Source of the DNA: Azorinus chamasolen | Lineage: Eukaryota > Mollusca > Bivalvia > Cardiida > Solecurtidae | Length of the DNA: 64,000 nucleotides | Assembly: GCA_963576725.1 (NCBI GenBank) | Contig: OY755244.1 | Location: forward strand, 85,679,121 to 85,743,120 | Reading direction: 5' to 3' | Shown: positions 55,814 through 64,000 of the stretch, in pieces | Numbering within the stretch: the stretch's first letter is position 1 | How the letters are laid out: the number at the start of each line of letters is the position of its first letter | The notes under the pieces: generated by a model | The model's database searches: none | Told to the model about the DNA's origin: nothing | What the model saw: only the letters and a program-made list of their open reading frames with translations | Made by a program: the position numbers and the translations under genes

Positions 55814-56212
55814 CAGTAACACCCCGCTAAAGCAACCACAGAAAAGAGGTCAAATTCTTAACCCTTTCCCACATATAAACACATTTTACACATTTGCAAA
55901 CAGAGTAGACCCAGATCAGATGGCTCCTACAGGAGCCATCTGATCTGGGTCTGCTCTGTTTGCTTATGAAATTATATTAGAGCTGACTACCATTTCTTCC
56001 AATACCAAAACATCCCGTGTACATTATGCCGTTATAAAATTATGCCTTACTTGAATATTCAAAAGAGAAAGGGTTAAAGGCAGGTGGTAGCTTAATGCAG
56101 GATGAAAGTTATGCAGAAAGCTCCCACAGAACCTTTCTGCTTTACTTTCATCCTGCATTAAGCAACTAATTTGCTTTTATAGATACCTATGTTTATTCAT
56201 AAAAGGGTTGCT
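55814..56212 (+). mobile_element. TA MITE family F split by a B element
   Basis: CAGTAACACCCCGCTAAAGC to AGGTCAAATTC, then B (55858-56077), then AGGCAGGTGGTAGCTTAATG with the stem AAAGCTCCCACAGAACCTTT. Confidence 0.8.
55858..56077 (+). mobile_element. TTAA MITE family B nested in F
   Basis: TTAACCCTTTCCCACATATA...AAAGAGAAAGGGTTAA. The tip is TGGCTCCTACAGGAGCCA. Confidence 0.85.
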
Positions 56213-56324
56213 TTAACACTTTCCCTTATATTGACACTTTTGATGCCTCTGTAAAGCTAACTTTTTGAAACCATTGTAAAATTTAGAGCATAAAATTTTG
56301 CTCCATAGGATCAAATGTAACATT
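56213..56324 (+). mobile_element. Family A, copy 16, left half
   Basis: TTAACACTTTCCCTTATATT to TTTTGCTCCATAGGATCAAA, cut off by the following P element. Confidence 0.7.
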
Positions 56325-57565
56325 TTTGTCTGCCCAGAGCCATTTCTCAGAAGCTGTTTGTTGAGTTTTTTCTTTGAAACTTTGTGCAAATGTTAGGTAG
56401 CATAAAGACATGCAGCTCTGCAAGTATCATTCACATTGACCTTGAAACACTAGAGTTATGGCTCTTTATTTACATTGACCTTGAAACACTAGAGTTATGG
56501 CTCTTTATTTACATTGACCTTGAAACACTAGAGTTATGGCTCTTTATTTAGATTGACCTTGAAACACTAGAGTTATGGCTCTTTATTTACATTGACCTTG
56601 AAACACTAGAGTTATGGCTCTTTATTTACATTGACCTTGAAACACTAGAGTTATGGCTCTTTATTTACATTGACCTTGAAACACTAGAGTTGTGGCTCTT
56701 TATTTACATTGACCTTGAAACACTAGAGTTATGGCTCTTTATTTACATTGACCTTGAAACACTAGAGTTGTGGCTCTTTATTTACATTGACCTTGAAACA
56801 CTAGAGTTATGGCTCTTTATTTACATTGACCTTGAAACACTAGAGTTATGGCTCTTTATTTACATTGACCTTGAAACACTAGAGTTATGGCTCTTTATTT
56901 ACATTGACCTTGAAACACTAGAGTTATGGCTCTTTATTTACATTGACCTTGAAACACTAGAGTTATGGCTCTTTATTTACATTGACCTTGAAACACTAGA
57001 GTTATGGCTCTTTATTTACATTGACCTTGAAACACTAGAGTTATGGCTCTTTATTTACATTGACCTTGAAACACTAGAGTTATGGCTCTTTATTTACATT
57101 GACCTTGAAACACTAGAGTTATGGCTCTTTATTTACATTGACCTTGAAACACTAGAGTTATGGCTCTTTATTTACATTGACCTTGAAACACTAGAGTTAT
57201 GGCTCTTTATTTACATTGACCTTGAAACACTAGAGTTGTGGCTCTTTATTTACCAAAAATGTAACGGTTTTGCCTGTCCAGAGTCATTTCTCAAAAACTC
57301 AGTGCAGAGTTTTTCTATGAAACTTTGTGTTACTGTAAGTAGGATAAGGGCATGGGGCCCTGCAAGTATCATAGATATTGACTTTGGAACATCAGAGTTG
57401 TATAGCCCTTTGTTTGTGAAACTTTTTTGTCTGTCCGGAGTCATATATCTCAGAAACTATTTGAAGTTTTTCTATGAAACATATATTTTCATAGGTCTAA
57501 TATGTTCATCAACAATTTTAATGCTGAATTTTCCAAGTGGAATGGTCCAGTATAATTTTCAATGA
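56325..57565 (+). mobile_element. P-type core repeats with an expanded minisatellite
   Basis: Core units with TTTTTGTCTG(C/T)CC(A/G)GAG, TTTCTATGAAACTTTGTG and CCCTGCAAGTATCAT occur before 56436 and at 57255-57545. The intervening 819 bp is the 39-bp array. Ends near GAATGGTCCAGTATAATTTT. Confidence 0.65.
56436..57254 (+). repeat. Minisatellite, 21 exact-length copies of a 39-bp unit
   Basis: The unit holds TTGACCTTGAAACACTAGAG and TTATGGCTCTTTATTTACA. The spacing is exactly 39 bp throughout with only a few substitutions (for example GTTGTGG for GTTATGG). One frame reads WLFIYIDLETLEL repeatedly because 39 is divisible by 3 and no stop occurs. This is not accepted as a protein. Confidence 0.95.
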
Positions 57566-57648
57566 CAAACCTTAAGGAACCTGCTGATCTAGGAGTACAC
57601 TGTTTGCAAATACTTGTCCATGTGTGACCCAGTGGATCATGCAAAGGG

Positions 57649-58148
57649 TTAACCCTTTACTCCATAAATATGTCTTTCTATTAAGCCTTTGCAGATAATT
57701 ATGGTAGACCTAGATCAGACAGCTCCTATTGCAGCCATCTGATCAGAGTCTACTCTGTTTGCTTATGAAATAATATAGTTAACCCTTCTCTTGCTGAATT
57801 TTAAAATACATTTCTCTGTCTTTACCCATGCCTTGTTGTATAATTACATATATCTTCACTGTGTACAAGTATTTCGCTGTGCAATCACTGCTGTGGAGTG
57901 CGCTGGTTGCACAATCAACTTGTAAATAGTGAAGACCCTGATGAGACAGCTCCTGCAGGAGCTGTCTCATCTGGGTCTTCACTATTTACATGTACGGATA
58001 TTGACGTGAATAGCAAGCGAAGTGTTAAGATTCTGCAGTTTTTACTATGGTTAAAAAGCCCATGTCCATGGGCCATTATAAAAAATAATATAATTTATAT
58101 TCTTATGTCATTATTTCTTAAATTAATATTCATGGAGTAAAGGGTTTA
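57649..58148 (+). mobile_element. Family B interrupted by family D
   Basis: TTAACCCTTTACTCCATAAA to ATAATATAG, then D, then GATTCTGCAGTTTTTACTAT to GGAGTAAAGGGTTTA. The tip CAGCTCCTATTGCAGCCA is damaged. Confidence 0.8.
57779..58028 (+). mobile_element. TTAA MITE family D, copy 5, nested in B
   Basis: TTAACCCTTCTCTTGCTGAA...AGCAAGCGAAGTGTTAA. Confidence 0.88.
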
Positions 58149-58306
58149 CTGGAATGTGTTGGTGCTTGCTGAATCAGGATGAGATAATGGTCTATTTACA
58201 ACGTTTCATAATCACAAAATCAAAGAGTAAAGTTCTGTTGCAAACCAAAGGTTAGTGCAAGTGACAGTTTGGATAGTTAATCAATAACTTACTTTGTATT
58301 TCCAGT

Positions 58307-58513
58307 TTAACCCTTACAATGCCGAATTCTCAAATGGACTATTCGAAAATTCATACAGGTCAAAATTATGACGAATATTTAGGAATATTTCTAAAGAAAA
58401 GTGTAACATGACAAACAGTGCAGACCCTGATGAGAGGGCTCCTCTAGGAGCCCTCTCATCTGGGTCTACGATGTTTGCAAATTACATTAGTGACTCGTGT
58501 CCCGCACTGTAAT
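58307..58513 (+). mobile_element. TTAA MITE family E
   Basis: TTAACCCTTACAATGCCGAA. The stem GTGCAGACCCTGATGAGAGG has tip GGGCTCCTCTAGGAGCCC. The right end CGTGTCCCGCACTGTAA has lost GGGTTAA. Confidence 0.75.
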
Positions 58514-58648
58514 CCCAGTTTAGGCCTTCATGATGATTTATTTTGAAGAGTCATGTTGACACTAGCAGTAATAATTATCGGAACTCTGTCTGAGTGTTGA
58601 TGTAAATAGGATTTTCTAAACAGTTCATGACAGTGATTTTGGACATAT

Positions 58649-58839
58649 TTTTATGCCTCAGTTATTCAAATCACAGTGGTGGGGCATTCATGCATTAGTG
58701 TGTCTGTGTGTTAATCTGTGAATGTATCCCTCTGTTTCTCAATAAATTGATTTAGGCTTGAATAGTTTTATAATGGCATACGAACAAATCAAACTTGGTA
58801 TACAGACATTCCCTTACAATATATCTATACCAAGTTTGA
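58649..58839 (+). mobile_element. P element head, 3' truncated
   Basis: TTATGCCTCAGTTATTCAAA...GTGGTGGGGCATTCATG, then GTGTGTCTGTGTG and one partial unit. Confidence 0.5.
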
Positions 58840-58982
58840 TTAAGTGCACTGTCATTTGCGAAGAATGTAGACACAGATCAGAGGCTCCTAGAGGAGCCCT
58901 TTGATCAGGATCTGCACTGTTTGTCACTTGAAATCTTCTCGTATAATATTATATAACCATTTATATTGAACAAACTCTACCG

Positions 58983-59518
58983 TTAACCTTTATTCCACCG
59001 GCGGATGTGGTTGTGTAGCTTATGCGCTCGACTACAATACCAGGGGTCCTGGGTTTGATTGCCCGCTAGACCAAGTCCTTCGGGCGAGACTTTAAACCGA
59101 GGTCTGATGTATCAGTGCTATACACTGGGCATCTAAAAGAACCAGAGAAACTCTGTCAATAATAAGAGTAGGGCATCGCGCCTAGGTTTCTCTGTATCGA
59201 TATCCTCTCCCCCTCTCTCTGGGGCGTCTGATTAGCCCATAGTTAGCAGAAACGGACATTAATCAACACAAACACGTTCAAACCTTTACTCCATAAATAT
59301 GCCTTTCTATGCCTTTGCAAACAGAGTAGACCCAGATCAGATAGCTCCTATATAAACCGTCTGATCAGGGCCAGTTCTGTTTTCCTGTTGATATAGTATA
59401 GATATGGTCCTACAGTTTCTGTCATGGCCAAAAATTCCTGTGTCCGTGTGCTATTATAACAACAAATTTAATCAATATTTATGATGTCATAATTTCTTAT
59501 CTGAATATTCATGGACTA
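58983..59518 (+). mobile_element. Family B nested in E
   Basis: TTAACCTTTATTCCA, then the SINE, then TAAATATGCCTTTCTATGCC to TATCTGAATATTCATGGA. The stem tip is AGCTCCTATATAAACCG. The right TTAA is lost. Confidence 0.75.
58998..59280 (+). mobile_element. tRNA-derived SINE with Nin-DC-like core, 283 bp
   Basis: Flanked by AACCTTTATTCCA and AACCTTTACTCCA (13 bp, one difference). The tRNA-like head contains GTGTAGCTTATGCGCTCGAC and B box GGGTTTGATTGCC. The core (CCTTCGGGCGAGACTTTAAA, CCGAGGTC, GGGCATCTAAAAGAACC, AAGAGTAGGGC) resembles the Nin-DC domain described in metazoan SINEs. That match is from memory. Confidence 0.82.
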
Positions 59519-59548
59519 TTCCACTTTGAAAACTGAGCATGGAAGGGA

Positions 59549-59770
59549 TTACCCATTCCTTGGTATTGACGCCTTTTGGCTCCTCTTTAAAACTCACTTT
59601 TTGAAACCATTGTGATAAATAGAGCATTTGCTCTCAATGGTTTCGAACCAACACAATTCTAAAATTCTCCATTTCTCTAGTAAATACTCCTTTTTGATAG
59701 AATTATTCAAGGAGGTTGGGTTTAAAAATAGCTTATGCGGGGGGGGGGGGGGGGGGGGGGGATGGGTTAT
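59549..59770 (+). mobile_element. Family A, copy 17, with G22 tract
   Basis: TTACCCATTCCTTGGTATTG to GGGATGGGTTAT. One stem arm is deleted (ATTTGCTCTCAATGGTTTCG). A run of 22 G (59739-59760) replaces the usual GAGGAAATGGG segment. Confidence 0.75.
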
Positions 59771-59935
59771 TAAACCCACTACTTAAAAGCATGTAGAGAG
59801 TTAGATAAAAGTATATATATATAGATACCATACCTTGTATTTCTGCTGTGCATGGGCATTATAGATTTTTTAATATTTGCAAACATGTTTTACAGAGGCA
59901 GTTCTTTATTGATATAACCTACCCCAATTAAAATA

Positions 59936-60140
59936 CAGTAGAACCCCTCTAATGCAACAACTTAATGAATAAACATGGGTTTCTTTATAAGCAGGTGGTT
60001 GGTTAGTGCAGGACAAAAGTAATGCAAAAAGCTCCTCTGGGAGCTTTCTGCATTACTTTTGTCCTGCATTAAGCTTCCGCCTGCATCTAGCACCCATAAT
60101 GATACCTCTTTTAGGTGGTCGCATTAGCAGGGTTTTACTG
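59936..60140 (+). mobile_element. TA MITE family F
   Basis: CAGTAGAACCCCTCTAATGC...CATTAGCAGGGTTTTACTG, TA both sides. The tip is AAAGCTCCTCTGGGAGCTTT. Confidence 0.85.
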
Positions 60141-60482
60141 TATTAGACACCCAACAAACCCTCTCCACCAGTTTGTAATGCTGTGCAATTCAACTTGAAT
60201 ACATTTGATAACATTAAATTACACTGATATGATAGCAAATAGTGTTGACTGTGATCAAACAGCACTTCAGGAGTCTTTTGATCTGGGTCTGCACTAATCG
60301 CCTAACTTCATCTGTCTTAATTCTTAGGGTAATTAAGGTATATAGTCAATTTTGTCCACAGACTTTTTTGTCTTAATTTTCAATAACAGCAGACTGTTTT
60401 TAGCGTTTCGACATTATTCATGGTTGCCTTTCGTGAATAATTATGAGGTAAAGTTCTGGGGCTTAATTGTCACAGGGGAAGG

Positions 60483-60680
60483 CTTTATTTATTTCCCTTA
60501 TGCCAAGAGCTAAAAGGAAGGCAGTTCGGTGGTTTTGATCCCATGCGCTGCTTTGCTGCACATGAGATTAGTGAAAATCATCTTCCTGAAATCATACCTC
60601 ATTATCATGTCATCTCATCATTTGACATTCATCAGCGCTATATAACCAGTGGACGCAGTGCCGTAAAACCCAACTCAATC
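60483..60680 (+). mobile_element. SINE remnant
   Basis: The tail GCCGTAAAACCCAACTCAAT matches the tail of the SINE at 31528. The head contains CATGCGCTGCTTTGCTGCAC and no clear promoter boxes. Confidence 0.5.
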
Positions 60681-60908
60681 TAGGTCATTTTATATTCACA
60701 TGTATGGGCCACTTGCTTCTTTGAAAATAACCATGTTATTCCTAGCTTATGCACAGGTGAGGAAATTCTAGCATCTGACTAATCCACTTACAAATTGAGG
60801 AAAATAAATGATCATTCTACTTGACACAATGATGTAAAATAGAGGGATGCAGTGTTGATTATCTCTCCACATGCTGTTAGGTAATCCTTTGTAAACAATT
60901 ATCACTCA

Positions 60909-61037
60909 GGACCAGAATGATAAGATGCGTAAATTAAAACATTTTCAAGAATAACTTCTTTATTTCTCCACCATACTCTATGTTGTGACCATTCTTTAGA
61001 ATCATTTCTTCATAGGATTCTAAAGAGTGGTCACAAC
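60909..61037 (+). mobile_element. MITE family H, right part lost
   Basis: CCAGAATGATAAGATGCGTA, TTCTTTATTTCTCCACCATA, stem TTTAGAATCATTTCTTCATA, stops after GAGTGGTCACAAC. Confidence 0.7.
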
Positions 61038-61449
61038 GAAGACATCATGCATATTAACCCTTTGGCTGCCAATGCCGGATCTGTGATTACCTATATGCAA
61101 ACAGTTTGGATCCAGATGAGACGCCGAGTAACTCGGCGTCTCATCAGGATCCAAACTGTTTGGTACTGTTACTATGTTTTTGAAACAAAAATGAAGAAAA
61201 TAAAAAAAAAATGAAAATTTTTAGCAGATGACAAAGTTAGCAGACGACAGAGTTTGGCAGCGAAAGGGTTAATTAGCTATATTTTTATAACATGAGCACA
61301 GGAATATTTAACCAAGTCGGAAAGTGTAGAATCAGATCTATATTATGTCATAAGCAAACAGAGCAGACCCTGATCATGTCTCCTACAGGATCTGGGTCTA
61401 CTCTGTTTGCAAAGGTGTAGAAAAGCGTATTTATGGAGTAAAGGGTTAA
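61038..61449 (+). mobile_element. Family B, left-truncated, interrupted by C
   Basis: GACATCATGCATA, then C, then TTAGCTATATTTTTATAACA with a shortened stem CCTGATCATGTCTCCTACAG, ending GGAGTAAAGGGTTAA. Confidence 0.75.
61054..61272 (-). mobile_element. TTAA MITE family C, full copy nested in B
   Basis: TTAACCCTTTGGCTGCCAAT...TTGGCAGCGAAAGGGTTAA. The stem GATGAGACGCCGAGTAACTC pairs except at the TCCAGAT/ATCAGGA mismatch. Confidence 0.9.
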
Positions 61450-61632
61450 TTTAATGGGAAGTGCAAGAAAGTTTTTCTTTTATAAAAAGCAGCAGGCAGA
61501 ATGATTGGCTGTTGGTAATTGGTTGTCGCAATAAGAGCTAATAGGAACAGAAATGGAGGAGCTTCCTGGTTTAATCAAGAAGATGCAAATGATGTACATG
61601 TATGTACTGTCAAACTCCTCTAAAGTGACTAC

Positions 61633-61862
61633 CTAACCCTTTCCTCCATAAATACGCCTTTCCTACGCCTCTGTAAAAGTCAATTTTTGAAACCATTATG
61701 ATAAATAGAGCATTTGCTCCTAAGGAGCAAATGCTCTATTTATTACAATGGTTCCAGAACTACAAAATTCTAAAAAATTCCTTTTCTCTAGTAAATGTTC
61801 CTTTTGGGTAGAATTATTCAAAGAGGTTGGGTCTAAAAATAGCCTATGGAGGAATGGGTTAA
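61633..61862 (+). mobile_element. TTAA MITE family A, copy 18
   Basis: CTAACCCTTTCCTCCATAAA...ATGGAGGAATGGGTTAA. The tip is TTTGCTCCTAAGGAGCAAAT. Confidence 0.85.
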
Positions 61863-61868
61863 ATGATA

Positions 61869-62094
61869 TTAAACCTGTACTCCATATACACATGTCTTTC
61901 AATGCCTATTTAAACAGAGTAGACCCAGATCAGAGGGCTCCTATAGGAACAGTCTGCTCTGTTTTTGCTTATGACATTATGTATATCTGATTCAACACTG
62001 TCATGGCCAAAACTTCCTGTGTTCATATGCCATCAGGATTAATCTAATTAATATTCATGATGTCATTATTTTTACATGAATATTCACGGGTTAA
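61869..62094 (+). mobile_element. Family B
   Basis: TTAAACCTGTACTCCATATA...ATATTCACGGGTTAA. The right stem arm is shortened (GGAACAGTCTGCTCTG). Confidence 0.7.
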
Positions 62095-62095
62095 A

Positions 62096-62235
62096 GAGTT
62101 CACTCAGGCACATCAAAAATTGTATGCAAGCAATTTGTCGTCTGCTTCAAATATAAAAGTTGAATAATACAATCAGAGCATCAAGCAATTTATATCCTGC
62201 CGATTTACTTGGTGTCTCATCAGGATCCAAACTGT
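62096..62235 (-). mobile_element. Family C remnant
   Basis: GCAATTTGTCGTCTGCTTC and GGTGTCTCATCAGGATCCAA, ending CTGT directly at the TTAA of the next B element. Confidence 0.55.
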
Positions 62236-62478
62236 TTAACCCTTTACTCCATGAATATTAATGTAAAAAAGAATGACATAATGAATATTAATTACATATA
62301 GTTTATTTGTTTTAATTAATGAAACATGAACACATGCATTTTGACCATGGCCGAAACTGTAGAATCTATATTACTTCATAAGCAAACGGAGCAGACCCTG
62401 ATCAGATGGCTCCTATAGGAGCCTTCTGATCTGGGTCTTCTCTGTTTGCAAAGGCGTATTTATGGAGGAAAGGGTTAA
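62236..62478 (+). mobile_element. TTAA MITE family B
   Basis: TTAACCCTTTACTCCATGAA...ATGGAGGAAAGGGTTAA. The tip is TGGCTCCTATAGGAGCCT. Confidence 0.85.
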
Positions 62479-62521
62479 GGTATAATCATTAATTTTTCAC
62501 TTTTGATTTAATTTTGAGTTT

Positions 62522-62757
62522 TTAACCCTGTTCATGCATTTACAAACAGAGTGGACCAGTAGATCAGATGGCTTCTGTAGGAACCATCTGATCAGGGTCT
62601 GCTCTAGATCTGTTTGTTTATGTAATTATAACAATCTGATTCTACACTGTCTGCCAGTCAAACATTCCTTTGTTAATAATGCTTTAAAGTAGTTTGGCTC
62701 GTTAATATGCCTGACTTCATTATTTCCTACATGAATATGCAACAGGGAAAGGGTTAA
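62522..62757 (+). mobile_element. TTAA MITE family B
   Basis: TTAACCCTGTTCATGCATTT...CAACAGGGAAAGGGTTAA. Its right TTAA is shared with another TTAACCCTTTACCAGATG start. Confidence 0.8.
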
Positions 62758-62957
62758 CCCTTTACCAGATGTTTGTTCATATCCTTAACTCCAGCGTAAA
62801 TGTGTGCAACTGCACGATTTATTAACTCTTTTCCTTTCACAAACTCAAGTACTCTAATCTGTTGAATATTGACATAAGGACATCCTTAAATACACTCTGT
62901 CCCAGGAAATTTTTTTACTAAAAAATGCTGATTTTCAGTGGAATGGTCCACCATGGT

Positions 62958-63186
62958 TTAACCCTTTCCTCCATAAATATGCCTTTCTACGCCTCTGTAA
63001 TAGCCACTTCTTGAAACCATTGTGATAAATAGAGCATTTGCTCCATAGGAGCAAATGCTCTATTTATCACAATGGTTTCAATACTACACATTCTAACATT
63101 TTCCTTTTCTCTAGTAAATGCTCCTTTTGGGTAGATTTATTCAAAGAGGTTTGGGTCTAAAAATAGCCGATGAGGTAATGGGTTAA
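62958..63186 (+). mobile_element. TTAA MITE family A, copy 19
   Basis: TTAACCCTTTCCTCCATAAA...GATGAGGTAATGGGTTAA. The tip is TTTGCTCCATAGGAGCAAAT. Confidence 0.87.
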
Positions 63187-63394
63187 CGAGAGAGTCCATT
63201 AAGTATGAAAGGTTTTGACATGCATTTAGCATTTTGAATGACTAACAGTGTACACCCTAATCAGAGGGCCCCTCTGATCTGGGTCACAGTACACTGTTGG
63301 TGAATGTCAGTACTCGCGTTCCCAGCCAGGAAAGAAAAACATTATTTTTTCCACTGTTAAATGTGGGAGCCCTGATTCAATCAATATATGGTGT

Positions 63395-63613
63395 TTAACC
63401 CTTTCCCTCATCTTTTCAAGCATTTGCAAAGAGAAAAGACCCAGATCAGATGGCTTCTATAGAAGTTATCTGACCAGGGTTTGCTCTGTTTGCTTTTCAG
63501 GCTTGATATAGATCTGATTCTACGGTTTTTGTCAAAGCAATTTAAGTCTTCTGCTAGTAAATATTCATGATGTCATTATTTCTTGCATGAATATTGAACA
63601 GGGAAAGGGTTAA
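63395..63613 (+). mobile_element. TTAA MITE family B
   Basis: TTAACCCTTTCCCTCATCTT...TGAACAGGGAAAGGGTTAA. The tip is TGGCTTCTATAGAAGTTA. Confidence 0.82.
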
Positions 63614-63770
63614 TTTGTAAACACTGTTTGGACTAATAACTTGTTCTCTCATCAGGATCCAAACTTGTTTGACACTGAGACTTTCTTGTTTGGACAGAAA
63701 CAGAAGACTGAAGTAAATTGGACTTCGAGAATTGAAGCAGATGACAATTTTTATTCTCGAAAATCTGTTT
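63614..63770 (-). mobile_element. Family C remnant
   Basis: CTCTCATCAGGATCCAAACT, GAAGCAGATGACAATTTTT. The other arm is gone. Confidence 0.5.
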
Positions 63771-64000
63771 AAAATTGTTGTATTAATCTGTATTTAACAT
63801 CAGCTCTATCACATTTAGGGAGTTGTTTGAACACTTTGAATGCGGGTAATGTTCTAACTGGGATTTGTAAATGGTGAAGAACCAGATCAGAGTCCTCCTG
63901 TGGATCTGGGTCTACACTGTTAGTTACTATACAGAATCCTGTGGAAAATTGAATCTTTTCATACTGGCCATGGCTAGACACTATAGTTAAACAGATTGCA

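Larger units (their letters stand above)
58840..59551 (-). mobile_element. Family E interrupted by B, which is interrupted by a SINE
   Basis: Left TTAAGTGCACTGTCATTTGC with stem AGAGGCTCCTAGAGGAGCCC to CTCTACCG. Right TATTCCACTTTGAAAACTGA to GGAAGGGATTA. Confidence 0.7.
54519..64000 (+). other. DOCK gene intron 2 (partial)
   Basis: Follows the GTAAGA donor of exon 2 and contains no further exon that I can see. Nearly all of it is nested repeats. Unrecognised stretches are 55324-55813, 58149-58306, 59771-59933, 60143-60480, 60690-60908, 61450-61632, 62758-62957, 63187-63394 and 63770-64000. Confidence 0.6.

Noticed and set aside
56690..57565. 291-residue plus-strand open frame
   Set aside because: Fourteen repeats of a 13-residue unit from the 39-bp minisatellite plus P core sequence. 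No start context, no domain.
1064..57982. Similar minus-strand peptide starting MKTQMRQLLQELSH in four D copies
   Set aside because: The frame covers the D palindrome, is under 70 residues, starts inside the hairpin and is conserved only as far as the DNA repeat is.
54519..64000. DOCK exon 3 (expected to encode WYRG)
   Set aside because: Looked for TGGTA(T/C)-type codons next to an AG acceptor in the right frame and found none convincing.

Overview
This window is animal nuclear DNA, most likely from a bivalve mollusc. The signs are a phase-matched pair of split exons of a DOCK-family gene, no prokaryotic gene organisation, and a very dense load of short inverted-repeat elements together with pearl-type (Helentron-like) elements of the kind known from bivalves. 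The exact species cannot be read from the sequence. Most short open frames here are artefacts of palindromes and tandem repeats.

The only convincing host gene is a plus-strand DOCK (dedicator of cytokinesis) gene. Coding exon 1 (28304-28349) and exon 2 (54423-54518) encode the start of the N-terminal SH3 domain of a Rac-activating exchange factor. They are separated by a 26-kb intron, and the rest of the gene lies beyond 64000. About 300 element-free bases before exon 1 probably hold the promoter and 5' UTR. Positions 1-27984 are 5' flank and 54519-64000 is the next intron.

Almost everything else is mobile DNA. Families are lettered here for reference. (1) TTAA families A, B, C, D, E, G, J and N are 180-300 bp hairpin elements that start TTAACCC and end GGGTTAA, the signature of piggyBac-type MITEs. 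B has about 50 copies and A has 19. (2) TA families F and L have CAGTAAAACC- or CAGTTGAACTTCG-type ends and TA duplications, like pogo/Tigger MITEs. (3) H has CAGAG...CTCTG ends and a 5-bp duplication. (4) P elements have a stem-loop head, a GTCT-type microsatellite, tandem core units of about 125-165 bp and often a CTCTTGTT end. (5) There are two tRNA-derived SINEs with target duplications, a SINE remnant, two tRNA-like sequences, a mariner transposase fossil, a 766-bp element with 33-bp perfect inverted ends, a 1.3-kb tandem duplication and several minisatellites.

The elements are heavily nested (B in F, F in B, C in B, D in B, P in A, P in B, SINE in B in E). Nested and duplicated copies provide internal empty sites that prove several target duplications. 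The most unusual pattern is that six families with unrelated ends carry the same hairpin tip, GCTCC-NNNN-GGAGC, and that several stems keep the same single T.T (A.A) mismatch.
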